The notes: generated by a model not told the origin, from the letters alone. A DNA stretch of 34,987 nucleotides from an uncultured Flavonifractor sp. (GCF_944387675.1 NZ_CALXFV010000011.1:1-34987), one strand, 5' to 3'; shown: positions 7,900-15,911, counted from the stretch's first letter. Numbers and translations are program-made.

Positions 7900-8421
7900 C
7901 TATGCAAATAGCTCCGCGGGAGCCACAAAGGTCAGTTTGGACAGGATGCTGGCGGGAAAGGCCCCAAGCACCTCGTCATTGAACCGCTCCGCCGCGTCGT
8001 TGTAGCCGTCCCGGGCGATGGTGTCCGCCTCGGAGGCCAAGTCGGTGCGGAAGCCCCGGACATACTGGCTGTCCTTGTCGGTGAGGTCACGGTCTTCCAG
8101 CTCATCCAGCACGGCGGCGGCCTCTGCCTGGAGACGGGTATAGTCGGCATAGGCGCCGGCAATACTCTGCTGCTGACCCAGGGCCTCCCGGCTGTCCGTC
8201 AGGGCGGACAGGGCGCTCTCCTCCAGGTAGCGCGCCCCCACCGTCAGCAGGTTGGCGGTGATGTCCAGGCAGTCCCGAAGATCTCCGGCAATGGGGGCGA
8301 ACTGCGCCTCCACACGGGTCCGCTCACTCACCAGGGAGCGGTGGGAGCCCAGCAGCACCGACAGCACAATCACCGCCGCCAGCACCACCAGGCCGCCGGT
8401 ATAGCTTTTCAAAAATTTCAT
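7900..8421 (-). CDS. LemA-like membrane-anchored helical protein
   Basis: This gene encodes 173 residues with one N-terminal membrane segment (about 8-24) and an otherwise helical body rich in Ala, Leu, Glu and Asp (for example LGQQQSIAGAYADYTRLQAEAAAVL), as in LemA. The usual LemA start (NxxV...R...VDxxN) is not clear, so the match is to fold and context rather than to a strong motif. It starts 3 bases after the telA stop, and its own stop overlaps the ribosome binding site of the TPM gene, so translation is probably coupled. LemA-TPM pairs are common in bacteria; the function is not established. The protein begins M-K-F-L-K-S-Y-T. Confidence 0.75.
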   Translation of the reverse strand: MKFLKSYTGGLVVLAAVIVLSVLLGSHRSLVSERTRVEAQFAPIAGDLRDCLDITANLLTVGARYLEESALSALTDSREALGQQQSIAGAYADYTRLQAEAAAVLDELEDRDLTDKDSQYVRGFRTDLASEADTIARDGYNDAAERFNDEVLGAFPASILSKLTFVAPAELFA

Positions 8422-8424
8422 GGC

Positions 8425-9612
8425 TTAGCCCCGCAGCTCCAGCAGCTTCTGCTTCAGCTCGCCCTCAATGCGGCCCAGCTCGGCCTCCGCCTCCCGGCGC
8501 TTCTGGGCGCCGTCCTTCTGGATCTGCATCACCTCGTCCAGGGTGGAGATGAGCTGCTGGTTGGTATGCTGGAGGGTCTGGATATCCACCACGCTCCGCT
8601 CGGCCTCCTTGGCGGTCTCCACGGTACCCATTTTCAGCAGGTCGGCGTTCTTCTGCAAAAGTTCGTTGGTCATGTTGGTCACCGCGCTCTGGGCGGCGGT
8701 GGCCTGCCGGGAGTGCTCCAGCCCCAGGGCCAGTACCATCTGGCTCTTCCACAGGGGGATGGTGTTCACCAGCGAGGACTGGATCTTCTCCAGCATCAGC
8801 GCGTCGTTGTTCTGAATGAGCCGGGTCTGGGGACCCATCTGGATGGAGATCATCCGGGTAAGCTCCAGGTCGTGGATCTTCTTCTCAAAGCGGGAACACA
8901 TGTTGGCCAGGTCGTTGTAGGCCTGGGCGTCCTCCTGGCTGCCGGACTGGGCCGCCTTCTGCCGCAGTCCCTCCAGTTCCCCGGCGCGGACGGCCTGGAG
9001 CCGCTTCTTGCCCGCCAGGATATACATGGTCAGCTCCTTGTAGTACTTGGTGTTGAGCTCATACATCTGGTCCAGCATGGCAATGTCCTTCATCAGGGTT
9101 ACCTGATGGCCCTCCAGAACGGCAACAATCTTGTCCACGTTGGCCTCCGCCTTGGAATAGGACGCCTTCATGGCCTCCAGCTCGTTGCGCTTTTTCTTGA
9201 AGAAGCCGAAGATGCCCTTTTCCTCCTCGTCCTGACCAAAGCCCTTCAGTTCCACCACCAGGGAGGACAGGGCCTGTCCCACCTCCCCCAAATCCTTGGT
9301 GCGCACGGAGTTGAGGGTGCTCTCAGAAAAGCCGGCGATGTTCTTCTGGGCCGCCGCGCCGTACTGGAGTACCACACTGGAGTCGGTGATGTCAATTTTC
9401 TGGGCAAAGTCGTCCACCATCTTCCGCTCCGCCTCGGTGAGCTGGCTCTCATCCAGCTTGACGGCGTTGGCCTCCCGCTGGGCCTTCGCCGCGGCCGCCG
9501 CGTCAGGCGCCAGGGTGAGGGAGGGAGCCTCCGGCTCCTTGGCCTGGGCGGCGGCGGTCCCCAGATCGGGCGTCAGAGTGAGTTCGGGGGTAAAATCGGT
9601 ATGATCGGTCAT
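8425..9612 (-). CDS. TelA/KlaA family protein (toxic anion resistance family)
   Basis: This gene encodes 395 residues, cytosolic and strongly helical with long coiled coils. The family core runs from about residue 60 (LTEAERKMVDDFAQKIDI) to the end, including FGFFKKKRNELEAMKASYSKAEANVDKIV and PLWKSQMVLALGLEHSR. The name comes from plasmid tellurite-resistance loci; chromosomal members such as B. subtilis YceH go with general envelope stress. The start at 9612 follows AGGAGGAGC. The first ~55 residues are low-complexity and Ala/Pro-rich. It is second in the operon, 23 bases after the XpaC-like gene, a pairing seen in other Firmicutes. No terD-type genes are nearby, so tellurite resistance should not be assumed. 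Confidence 0.92.
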   Translation of the reverse strand: MTDHTDFTPELTLTPDLGTAAAQAKEPEAPSLTLAPDAAAAAKAQREANAVKLDESQLTEAERKMVDDFAQKIDITDSSVVLQYGAAAQKNIAGFSESTLNSVRTKDLGEVGQALSSLVVELKGFGQDEEEKGIFGFFKKKRNELEAMKASYSKAEANVDKIVAVLEGHQVTLMKDIAMLDQMYELNTKYYKELTMYILAGKKRLQAVRAGELEGLRQKAAQSGSQEDAQAYNDLANMCSRFEKKIHDLELTRMISIQMGPQTRLIQNNDALMLEKIQSSLVNTIPLWKSQMVLALGLEHSRQATAAQSAVTNMTNELLQKNADLLKMGTVETAKEAERSVVDIQTLQHTNQQLISTLDEVMQIQKDGAQKRREAEAELGRIEGELKQKLLELRG

Positions 9613-9635
9613 GGTGATTCGCTCCTCCTGTTGAT

Positions 9636-10280
9636 TCAAACTTGTCCCAGCTGGCTGCCGCTCAGTCCTTCCCGGTCCAGCATCTGCTCCAGCACGGTGA
9701 TGTCGGCGGAAATATCCAGGGCTTCGTGGGCAAACAGGGCGTCCAGCTGCCGGTCAAAGGCGGCGCAGATCTGCCCCAGCACAGCCTCTATTTTGCCCAT
9801 GGTGCCGTCGATGTTGGCACCTTCCACTCCCGCCTGATCCATTCGGTCATAGGCGTTGAGCAGCTTCAGGGTGGTGGGCAGGTAGTAGTTGAGAAACTGC
9901 CGGATCTGGCCCAGTTTGCTCCTGTCCTGGGCCACCAGGTCAAAAATTTTCCCGGTAACCTCCTCCAGGTGGGCAATCTGGGCGGAGAGCCGCTGATCCT
10001 CGATGCTGTCGTTGAGCCGCCGCAGCTCGGACAAGGCGCGCCGCCGCTCCGCCAGCAGGGGGTCCTCCGGCTCCGGCTCTTTGGCCGGGGGCTCCGGGTC
10101 CGGCACAAGGAGCACCCGGTCGGGAAACAATTTCCGCCCTGCCAGCCAGGCCGCCGCCGAGCAGGCCGCTGCCAGCACAAAGTGCCACCAGGCGTACATG
10201 GGGCCGAGCACGGCCCACACCGCCCACGCCGCCGCCGCCAGATAAAAGGGGCCGGGAGACTTTTTCCATAGCTTTGCCAT
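9636..10280 (-). CDS. XpaC-like membrane protein (5-bromo-4-chloroindolyl phosphate hydrolysis family)
   Basis: This gene encodes 214 residues. Two closely spaced hydrophobic segments (about 12-30 and 33-47) form a hairpin anchor. A Pro/Glu-rich linker (PDPEPPAKEPEPEDP) then leads to a helical domain (LSELRRLNDSIEDQRLSAQI ... LNYYLPTTLKLLNAYDRMD) typical of XpaC. The LNYYLPTTLKLL string is the most family-specific part. The family name reflects a screening phenotype; a phosphatase activity is not established. First gene of the operon, with a consensus promoter 32 bases upstream and GGAGGATTTG before the ATG at 10280. It is co-transcribed with the TelA-like gene, and the two products probably work together at the membrane. 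Confidence 0.88.
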   Translation of the reverse strand: MAKLWKKSPGPFYLAAAAWAVWAVLGPMYAWWHFVLAAACSAAAWLAGRKLFPDRVLLVPDPEPPAKEPEPEDPLLAERRRALSELRRLNDSIEDQRLSAQIAHLEEVTGKIFDLVAQDRSKLGQIRQFLNYYLPTTLKLLNAYDRMDQAGVEGANIDGTMGKIEAVLGQICAAFDRQLDALFAHEALDISADITVLEQMLDREGLSGSQLGQV

Positions 10281-10311
10281 TGACAAATCCTCCAAAAATG
10301 AGGTTGGCTTT

Positions 10312-10340
10312 ATTGTACCTTTCCCCCTGAGCGGTGTCAA
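10312..10340 (-). promoter_or_regulatory. Sigma-A promoter of the xpaC-telA-lemA-TPM operon
   Basis: On the minus strand TTGACA (10335-10340) and TACAAT (10312-10317) are separated by exactly 17 bp. The -35 is a perfect match and the -10 matches 5 of 6. The -35 lies 7 bp from the -35 of the divergent ilvA promoter. Confidence 0.9.
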
Positions 10341-10347
10341 GAACACG

Positions 10348-10376
10348 TTGACTTTAGGAAAAAAACTGGGTATGAT
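10348..10376 (+). promoter_or_regulatory. Sigma-A promoter of ilvA
   Basis: TTGACT (10348-10353), a 17-bp spacer and TATGAT (10371-10376). Transcription would start near 10383, which rules out the in-frame ATG at 10379 as the ilvA start and supports 10415. Confidence 0.9.
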
Positions 10377-10414
10377 GAATGGTAAGTACCCATTTAAAGA
10401 GAGGAAGTCCGCCC

Positions 10415-11635
10415 ATGCTTACCCTGAAAGAGTTTAAAGAAGCCCGCAGTGTGCTCTCCGGCATCATTCGGGATACCAACCTGCTGTACAGCCCCGCCTT
10501 CTCCAAGGCCACGGGAAATCATGTGTACATTAAGCCGGAAAACATGCAGGTCACCGGTGCCTACAAAATCCGGGGCGCCTATTATAAGATCAGCACCCTC
10601 ACGGAAGAAGAGAAGGCCCGGGGGCTGGTTACCGCCTCGGCGGGCAACCATGCCCAGGGGGTGGCCTACGCCGCCCAGCAGGCCGGAGTGGCCGCCACCG
10701 TCGTCATGCCCACCACCACGCCCCTGGTAAAGGTCAACAATACCAAGGACTACGGCGCCAGGGTCATTCTCCAGGGGGAAACCTTTGACGACGCCGCCGC
10801 GCTGGCCGCCAAGCTGTCAGAGGAGGAGGGGCTGACCTACGTCCACCCCTTCAATGATTTGGCCATCGCCACCGGCCAGGGTACGATTTCCTATGAAATT
10901 TTTCAGGACTTGCCTGATGTGGACGTCATTCTGGTACCCATCGGCGGGGGCGGACTGGCCACCGGCGTATCCACCCTGGCCAAGCTCCTCAACCCCAACG
11001 TCACGGTCATCGGGGTGGAGCCTACCGGCGCCGCCTCCATGAAGGCCAGCCTGGAGGCAGGCCACGTGGTCACTCTGGACAAGGTGGAGACCATTGCCGA
11101 CGGCGTGGCGGTGAAAACCCCCGGCGACCAGATTTTCCCCTTCATTCAAAAAAATATTGACGACATCATCACCATCAACGACGACGAGCTGGTGGACGCT
11201 TTCCTGGACATGATGGAGAAGCACAAGATGATTGTGGAGAACGCCGGCCTGCTGCCCATGGCCGCCCTGAGCCATTTGAAGGGTGAGGGGAAGAACGTGG
11301 TGCCTGTTCTCTCCGGCGGCAACATGGACGTCATCACCGTGGCCAGTCTGGTGCAGCACGGGCTCATCAATCGCGGGCGGGTGTTTACCTTCTCGGTACA
11401 GCTGCCCGACCGGCCCGGCGAGCTGCTGCGGGTGGCCCAAATCGTAGCCGGTGCCAACGGCAACATCATCAAGCTGGAGCACAACCAGTTTGTCAACATC
11501 AACCGTCAGAGCGGCGTGGAGCTGCGGGTCACCCTGGAGGCCTTCGGACACAGCCACAAAAAGGCCATTCTGGACGCCATGTGCGCCGCCGGGTACCAGG
11601 CCCGGGAGTGCCACACCAACGACTTCTACAATTAA
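10415..11635 (+). CDS. ilvA: Threonine ammonia-lyase with C-terminal ACT domain
   Basis: PLP enzyme converting threonine to 2-oxobutyrate and ammonia, the first step toward isoleucine. It has 406 residues. The PLP lysine is K51 in TGAYKIRGA; SAGNHAQG (75-82) and the phosphate-binding loop GGGGLATG are intact. The last ~80 residues (from FTFSVQLPDRPGELLRVAQ) form one ACT-like domain, so this is the shorter TdcB-plus-ACT form (about 400 residues) rather than the longer two-ACT IlvA. The role could be biosynthetic or catabolic; the ACT domain and the ilvD gene in the window favour biosynthesis. Start 10415 is chosen from GAGGAAG spacing and the promoter position. Monocistronic, followed by a hairpin. 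Confidence 0.94.
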   Translation: MLTLKEFKEARSVLSGIIRDTNLLYSPAFSKATGNHVYIKPENMQVTGAYKIRGAYYKISTLTEEEKARGLVTASAGNHAQGVAYAAQQAGVAATVVMPTTTPLVKVNNTKDYGARVILQGETFDDAAALAAKLSEEEGLTYVHPFNDLAIATGQGTISYEIFQDLPDVDVILVPIGGGGLATGVSTLAKLLNPNVTVIGVEPTGAASMKASLEAGHVVTLDKVETIADGVAVKTPGDQIFPFIQKNIDDIITINDDELVDAFLDMMEKHKMIVENAGLLPMAALSHLKGEGKNVVPVLSGGNMDVITVASLVQHGLINRGRVFTFSVQLPDRPGELLRVAQIVAGANGNIIKLEHNQFVNINRQSGVELRVTLEAFGHSHKKAILDAMCAAGYQARECHTNDFYN

Positions 11636-11648
11636 CTGCAATACCATT

Positions 11649-11680
11649 GTGTCCGGGAGAGCGCCGGCTCTCCCGGACAC
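11649..11680 (+). terminator. Probable terminator after ilvA
   Basis: Perfect 14-bp arms (11649-11662 and 11667-11680) surround GCCG, 13 bases after the ilvA stop. The following bases TATATGAT are only weakly T-rich, so termination may be partial. Confidence 0.7.
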
Positions 11681-11884
11681 TATATGATGCGGTGCGCGGT
11701 TCCGGGGCAGGGGCCGCCGGGCCGGCAGCCCGTGGGCGCGTAGGGAGGACCGGCGGGACCCCGGGCGACATCCGCTTGCCGTATCTTATGTGCGCCGGCG
11801 TCCCTATGTCCCCAGCCCGCGGGGCCGGTCCGCCCGCCGGTCCGCCCCGCTTTTCATCCAAACCTGTGTCTGGAGTGGTAACTG
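11681..11884 (+). other. GC-rich intergenic region upstream of rpe, structured, no gene seen
   Basis: About 200 bases without a credible reading frame. GGACCGGCGGG (11747-11757) is perfectly complementary to CCCGCCGGTCC (11833-11843). A direct repeat CCGGTCCGCC occurs at 11825-11834 and 11837-11846. No clear sigma-A promoter was found. It may be an rpe leader or a small RNA; I matched it to no known RNA family. Confidence 0.4.
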
Positions 11885-12532
11885 ATGATTAAAATTGCCC
11901 CTTCCATCCTTTCCGCCGATTTCGTCAATCTGGAGCGGGACATCCAGCGTGTCTCCTCCGCCGACTGGCTCCATGTGGACGTGATGGATGGCTGCTTCGT
12001 CCCCAACCTTACCATCGGGGTTCCGGTGGTGCAGTCTATCCGCAAGTGTACCGACCTGTTTCTGGATGTTCATCTGATGATTGACAAGCCGGTGCGCTAT
12101 GTGGAAGCCTTTGCCCAAGCGGGGGCCGACCTGCTGTCCGTTCATCTGGAGGCCGACCACCCTACCCGCATTGCCGAGGCCCTGCGGCTGATGGGGGCGT
12201 GCGGCGTGCAGAAGGCGGTGGCCCTGCGGCCCATCACCGCCGCATCCGCCATCCTTCCCTATCTGGAGGAACTGGACCTGGTGCTGGTGATGACGGTGGA
12301 GCCCGGCTTCGGCGGGCAGGCCTTTATGGAGAACCAGCTGGATACCATCCGGCAGGTGCGCGCACTCATTGACAAATACAACCCCGCCTGCCGTCTGGAG
12401 GTGGATGGAGGCATCAGCCCCAAAACCGCCGGAAAAGTGATCGCCGCCGGGGCGGATACTCTGGTGGCCGGCTCGGCGGTATACGGCGCAGCGGACCCGG
12501 CGGCTGCCATCGCCGCCCTGCGGGAGGGCTGA
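11885..12532 (+). CDS. rpe: Ribulose-phosphate 3-epimerase
   Basis: TIM-barrel enzyme of the pentose phosphate pathway that interconverts ribulose 5-phosphate and xylulose 5-phosphate. The 215-residue length fits the family. Visible features are the N-terminal IAPSILSADF, the metal and catalytic residues in HVDVMDG (H30, D32), DVHLMI (H63) and EVDGGI (D174), and the phosphate-binding segments VEPGFGGQ and VAGSAVYG. Start ATG 11885 follows GGAG at suitable distance. recR begins 4 bases after its stop, so the two are co-transcribed, although their functions are unrelated. Confidence 0.96.
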   Translation: MIKIAPSILSADFVNLERDIQRVSSADWLHVDVMDGCFVPNLTIGVPVVQSIRKCTDLFLDVHLMIDKPVRYVEAFAQAGADLLSVHLEADHPTRIAEALRLMGACGVQKAVALRPITAASAILPYLEELDLVLVMTVEPGFGGQAFMENQLDTIRQVRALIDKYNPACRLEVDGGISPKTAGKVIAAGADTLVAGSAVYGAADPAAAIAALREG

Positions 12533-12536
12533 GGCC

Positions 12537-13139
12537 ATGCAGTATTTTCCCCCCGCCCTGGAAAAGCTGGTGGAGCAGTTTGCCCGGCTGCCGGGCATCG
12601 GCCGCAAAAGCGCCCAGCGGCTCGCCTTCTTCGTCCTGAGCCTGCCGGAGGAGGACGCGGCCCAGTTCGCCCAGGCCATTGTGGAGGCCAAGTCGGCCAT
12701 CCACTGCTGTCCGGTGTGTCAGAATTTCTCCCAGGGAGACGGGCTGTGTCCCATCTGTCAGGACCCCAGGCGGGACGCCTCGGTGATCTGCGTGGTGGCC
12801 GATCCCAAGGACGTGATGGCCATGGAGCGCTCTCGGGAATATACCGGGGTATACCATGTGCTCCACGGGGTGATTTCTCCCATGAACCATGTAGGTCCCG
12901 ACGAGCTGCGGGTGAAAGAGCTGGTGGAACGGGTGGGGACCGGCGCCGTCAGCGAGGTAATTATGGCCACCAATCCGGATACGGAGGGGGAGGCCACCGC
13001 CATGTACCTCTCCCGGCTGCTCAAGCCCTTCCAAGTGAAGGTAACCCGGCTGGCCTACGGTATCCCGGTGGGGAGCCATCTGGAGTATGCCGACGATGCC
13101 ACTCTCCTCCGCGCCCTGGAGGGCCGCAGGGAGATGTAG
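12537..13139 (+). CDS. recR: Recombination protein RecR
   Basis: Part of the RecFOR pathway that loads RecA on gapped DNA. The 200 residues show an N-terminal helix-hairpin-helix (LPGIGRKSAQRLAFF, about 18-32), a four-cysteine zinc finger (CCPVC...CPIC, residues about 57-74), a Toprim domain (ICVVADPKDVMAMERS through ATNPDTEGEATAMYLSRLL) and the C-terminal LAYGIPVGSHLEYADDATLLRAL Walker-B-like region. It is in the same transcript as rpe. The usual partner dnaX and the YbaB gene are not next to it here. Confidence 0.97.
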   Translation: MQYFPPALEKLVEQFARLPGIGRKSAQRLAFFVLSLPEEDAAQFAQAIVEAKSAIHCCPVCQNFSQGDGLCPICQDPRRDASVICVVADPKDVMAMERSREYTGVYHVLHGVISPMNHVGPDELRVKELVERVGTGAVSEVIMATNPDTEGEATAMYLSRLLKPFQVKVTRLAYGIPVGSHLEYADDATLLRALEGRREM

Positions 13140-13157
13140 CGCCCAACAGACAGGAAC

Positions 13158-13192
13158 GGAAAAAGCGCCCCGGCTGCCGGGGCGCTTTTTCC
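13158..13192. terminator. Bidirectional terminator between recR and citrate synthase
   Basis: A perfect 16-bp inverted repeat (13158-13173 and 13177-13192) with a GC core flanked by A5/T5 runs, so each strand ends its stem in a T-run. It serves the convergent recR and citrate synthase transcripts. Confidence 0.94.
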
Positions 13193-13225
13193 TGTCGGTT
13201 GGGAGCCGGGCCACACTCCGCAGTC

Positions 13226-14590
13226 TCAGCGCCGGTCCATGGACACATAGTGCTCGTGCGTTCCCACATACATATAGGCGGGGCGAATAATTTTTCCCAT
13301 GTTGATCAGCTCTTCAATCCGGTGGGCGGACCAGCCGGCCACACGGGCCATGGCAAAGATAGGCGTATACAGCTCCAGGGGCAGATCCAGCATGTGGTAC
13401 ACAAAACCGGAGTAGAAGTCCACATTGGCGGAGACGCCCTTGTACATTTTCCGCTCTCCGGCAATGACCTCGGGACCCAGGCGGGCCACCAGGGAGTAGA
13501 GCTCGTACTCCTCGTTGCGTCCCTTCTCCCGGGAGAGCTTTTCCACAAACTTCTGGAACAGATTGGCCCGGGGATCGGACAGGGAGTAGACAGCGTGGCC
13601 CATACCGTAAATAAGGCCCGCCTTGTCAAAGGCCTTTTTGTCCAGCAGAGCCTGGAGATAAGCCCGCACCTCGTCCTCGTCCTTCCAGTCCTTCACGTGC
13701 TCCTTCAAATCCTCAAACATGCGCACCACTTTGATGTTGGCGCCGCCGTGCTTGGGACCCTTCAGGGAGGCCAGGGCCGCCGCCATACAGGAGTAGGTGT
13801 CGGTACCGGAGGAGGTGACCACGTGGGTGGTGAAGGTGGAGTTGTTGCCGCCGCCGTGCTCAGCATGGAGGGTAAGGCAGATATCCAGCACGTGGGCCTC
13901 CCAGAAGGAGTAGGAGGAGTCCGCCCGCAGCAGGGAGAGGATATTCTCCGCCGTGGACAGCTCCGGTCTGGGGGCGTGGATGTACAAGCTGCTGCCGCTC
14001 TTATAGTTCCAGGCCTGATAACCGTAAACGCTGAGCATGGGAAACAGGGAAATAAGCTGGACGCACTGGCGCATCACGTTGGGCAGGGAGATGTCGTCGC
14101 ACTGGTCGTCATAGGAGGCCAGGTTGAGCACGCTCCGGGCCAGGGAGTTCATAATATCGTGGCTGGGCGCCTTCAGAATCACGTCCCGCACAAAGTTGTT
14201 GGGCAAAGACCGGTAGTAGGACAGCTGCCTGGTAAAGCTGTCCAGCTCCTCCTGGTTGGGCAGGTGGCCCAGCAGCAGCAGATAGGCGGTCTCCTCAAAT
14301 CCGAACCGCCCCTCCTCCAGCGCGCCCTCCACCAGCTCCTCCACATCAATGCCCCGGTAGTAGAGCTTGCCGTCGCAGGGGACCTCCTCCCCGTTGACAA
14401 TCTTTTTCGCAACAATATCGGAGATTTCCGTCAGGCCGGCCAGCACACCCTTGCCGTTCAGATCCCGCAGGCCGCGCTTGACATCATATTTCACATAATC
14501 GCCCGGGTCAATGCTGCTGCTTTGCAGCGCCTGGGCCGCCAGAGCCTCAATTTCAGGAGTAATGTCACAGTAATTCGGATTGCTCGCCAT
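13226..14590 (-). CDS. Citrate (or 2-methylcitrate) synthase
   Basis: Condenses acetyl-CoA (or propionyl-CoA) with oxaloacetate. The 454-residue length is typical of clostridial members with a longer N-terminus. Catalytic regions are visible: the first histidine in LTLHAEHGGGNNSTFT, the GPKHGGAN loop, the second histidine in IYGMGHAVYSLSDPRA and the aspartate in SANVDFYSGFVY. The start at 14590 follows GGAGGGTTTCT. Single gene with an extended -10 promoter upstream and a terminator shared with recR. Strict anaerobes use it in an incomplete TCA route toward 2-oxoglutarate and glutamate; no aconitase or isocitrate dehydrogenase gene is in the window. Substrate choice cannot be settled from sequence alone, so I give no symbol. 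Confidence 0.93.
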   Translation of the reverse strand: MASNPNYCDITPEIEALAAQALQSSSIDPGDYVKYDVKRGLRDLNGKGVLAGLTEISDIVAKKIVNGEEVPCDGKLYYRGIDVEELVEGALEEGRFGFEETAYLLLLGHLPNQEELDSFTRQLSYYRSLPNNFVRDVILKAPSHDIMNSLARSVLNLASYDDQCDDISLPNVMRQCVQLISLFPMLSVYGYQAWNYKSGSSLYIHAPRPELSTAENILSLLRADSSYSFWEAHVLDICLTLHAEHGGGNNSTFTTHVVTSSGTDTYSCMAAALASLKGPKHGGANIKVVRMFEDLKEHVKDWKDEDEVRAYLQALLDKKAFDKAGLIYGMGHAVYSLSDPRANLFQKFVEKLSREKGRNEEYELYSLVARLGPEVIAGERKMYKGVSANVDFYSGFVYHMLDLPLELYTPIFAMARVAGWSAHRIEELINMGKIIRPAYMYVGTHEHYVSMDRR

Positions 14591-14655
14591 AGAAACCCTC
14601 CATTCTCATCAGTGCCGCCGCGACCTCTCCTGGGCCGCCACATTTCGTAGTTGAA

Positions 14656-14664
14656 ATGATATCA
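14656..14664 (-). promoter_or_regulatory. Candidate extended -10 promoter of citrate synthase
   Basis: The minus strand reads TGATATCAT, an extended -10 (TGn then TATCAT, 5 of 6) in an AT-rich patch 66 bases before the start. No good -35 lies at 16-18 bp, which is acceptable for extended -10 promoters. Confidence 0.45.
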
Positions 14665-14707
14665 CAAAATTGTTACCATTTTATGAATCAATTTGCAATC
14701 TTTCCTT

Positions 14708-14737
14708 CAAAAAAACGGCGGAGCAAGCTCCGCCGTT
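14708..14737 (-). terminator. Intrinsic terminator of the corA-like gene
   Basis: Perfect 11-bp arms 14714-14724 and 14727-14737 with an AA loop; on the minus strand a run of seven Ts finishes the stem. It lies 5 bases beyond the stop of the transporter gene. Confidence 0.93.
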
Positions 14738-14741
14738 CGGG

Positions 14742-15668
14742 TCAAAACAGGTCCTTCTTTTTCAGCAAAATTCCGGCAATCACAATGGCTACCGCCGCCA
14801 CCGCCAGGGGAATCCACCAGAAGTGGTCCAGCGGCAGTCCGTTGGTCATATTCATGCCGTAGAAGCCGAAAATGATGTTGGGAATGGTGAGCAGAATGGT
14901 GATGGAAGTCAGCACCTTCATGATCACATTCAGGTTGTTGGAGATAACGCTGGCAAAGGCGTCCATCATTCCGGAGATAATGGAGGAGTAGATATTGGCC
15001 ATCTCAATGGCCTGGCGCACCTCGATCAGCACGTCCTCCAGCAGGTCGTGGTCCTCCTCATAAAGGGTAATGATGCGGCCCCGGAGGATTTTCTCCAGGG
15101 TCACCTCATTAGCCTTCAGGGAGGTATTGAAATAGACCAGGGACTTCTCCAAATCCAGCAGCTGAATGAGCTCCTTATTCCGCTGGGACTTGTAGAGCTG
15201 CCGCTCCATATAATTGTAGATCTTGTCAATCTGCTTCAAGTATTGCAGGAAGCGCTTGGCCACCTGAAGGAGCATATAGAGGATAAAGCTGGTGCGCTTC
15301 TGCGTCTCCGCGTTGCGTACCAGCCCGTCTTGAAAGTCCTTGAGGATGGAGGTCTCCTTCAGGCAGACGGTGATAATGTGCTTGGGCGTAACGATAATGC
15401 CCAGGGGGAGGGTGGAATACACCACCGCGTCGTCCTTCTCCACCGAGGGGACGTCAATGATAATCAGGGTCTGCCCGTCCTCGGTGTCAATCCGGGAGGT
15501 CTCTTCCTCGTCCAGCGCGGCCCGGAGGAAGGATGCCTCCACTCCCAGGGTCACCGCCACGGTATTCAGCTCATCCTCGCTGGGATAGGTCAGATTGACC
15601 CAGCAGCCGTCCTGCACTGAATCCAGCCGGGTCATTTTTCCGTCAATGGTCTTGTAAATTGAAAGCAA
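14742..15668 (-). CDS. corA: CorA family divalent metal ion transporter
   Basis: Pentameric Mg2+/Co2+ channel of the inner membrane. With the TTG start at 15668 the protein has 308 residues: a cytosolic N-terminal funnel domain, a long helical stalk (about 150-245) and two C-terminal transmembrane helices. The first helix ends in the signature YGMNM and the second (about 280-300) ends in KKKDLF. TTG is chosen because relatives start near LSIYKTIDG and GGAAAGG lies about 10 bases upstream. GTG 15677 and ATG 15707 are in-frame alternatives, and the frame is open to 15764. Transcribed alone from a consensus promoter with a leader of more than 200 bases. The symbol is by family; the ion preference is not shown by the sequence. 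Confidence 0.9.
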   Translation of the reverse strand: MLSIYKTIDGKMTRLDSVQDGCWVNLTYPSEDELNTVAVTLGVEASFLRAALDEEETSRIDTEDGQTLIIIDVPSVEKDDAVVYSTLPLGIIVTPKHIITVCLKETSILKDFQDGLVRNAETQKRTSFILYMLLQVAKRFLQYLKQIDKIYNYMERQLYKSQRNKELIQLLDLEKSLVYFNTSLKANEVTLEKILRGRIITLYEEDHDLLEDVLIEVRQAIEMANIYSSIISGMMDAFASVISNNLNVIMKVLTSITILLTIPNIIFGFYGMNMTNGLPLDHFWWIPLAVAAVAIVIAGILLKKKDLF

Positions 15669-15905
15669 TCCGCTCACGCCTTTCCGGGCGCGGGTAAAAA
15701 AGGGCATACCTGTCCCGCGCCGCCCGTTTCTTTCCGCCCGGCGAAGCGTCCCCGCCGGGCTCACGGCGGCTCAGGCGTGCGCGGCCCGCCGGACCAGGCC
15801 GGTCAGGCGCGGAACCCGTGCGCCGTGTTACGTACACTGTATGCTCGACTCAGAGGGTCACCGCTCACGGCGCATATCACTCCCTTGTTTCTGTTATTTG
15901 TTCCA
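15669..15905 (-). promoter_or_regulatory. Long structured 5' leader of the corA-like gene (candidate riboswitch or attenuator)
   Basis: This leader fills most of the 338-base gap between the corA-like gene and ftsZ. It contains a perfect 9-bp helix TGCGCCGTG/CACGGCGCA (15819-15827 with 15866-15874) closing a 38-base loop. It also has a perfect 8-bp helix GCCCGGCG/CGCCGGGC (15736-15743 with 15753-15760) near the coding region, and a small GACC/GGTC hairpin between them. No T-run follows the second helix, so control would be at translation or by another route. I could not match it to the M-box consensus. Confidence 0.5.
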
Positions 15906-15911
15906 GCTCTG

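Noticed and set aside
11690..11880. SRP RNA or another small stable RNA upstream of rpe
   Set aside because: GTAGGGAGGACC looked suggestive, but the conserved SRP apical motif (GGAAGG...AGCAGCCA) is missing.
15669..15764. N-terminal extension of the CorA protein to the GTG at 15764
   Set aside because: The extra residues are Arg/Gly-rich with no CorA similarity, the sequence forms an 8-bp RNA helix, and a better ribosome binding site lies near 15680.
15669..15905. M-box (ykoK) magnesium riboswitch call for the corA leader
   Set aside because: The conserved M-box strings (such as GGTGAGG, GCTGCTGCCC and AGTGCTAAAGCTC) are not visible; kept only as an unclassified structured leader.
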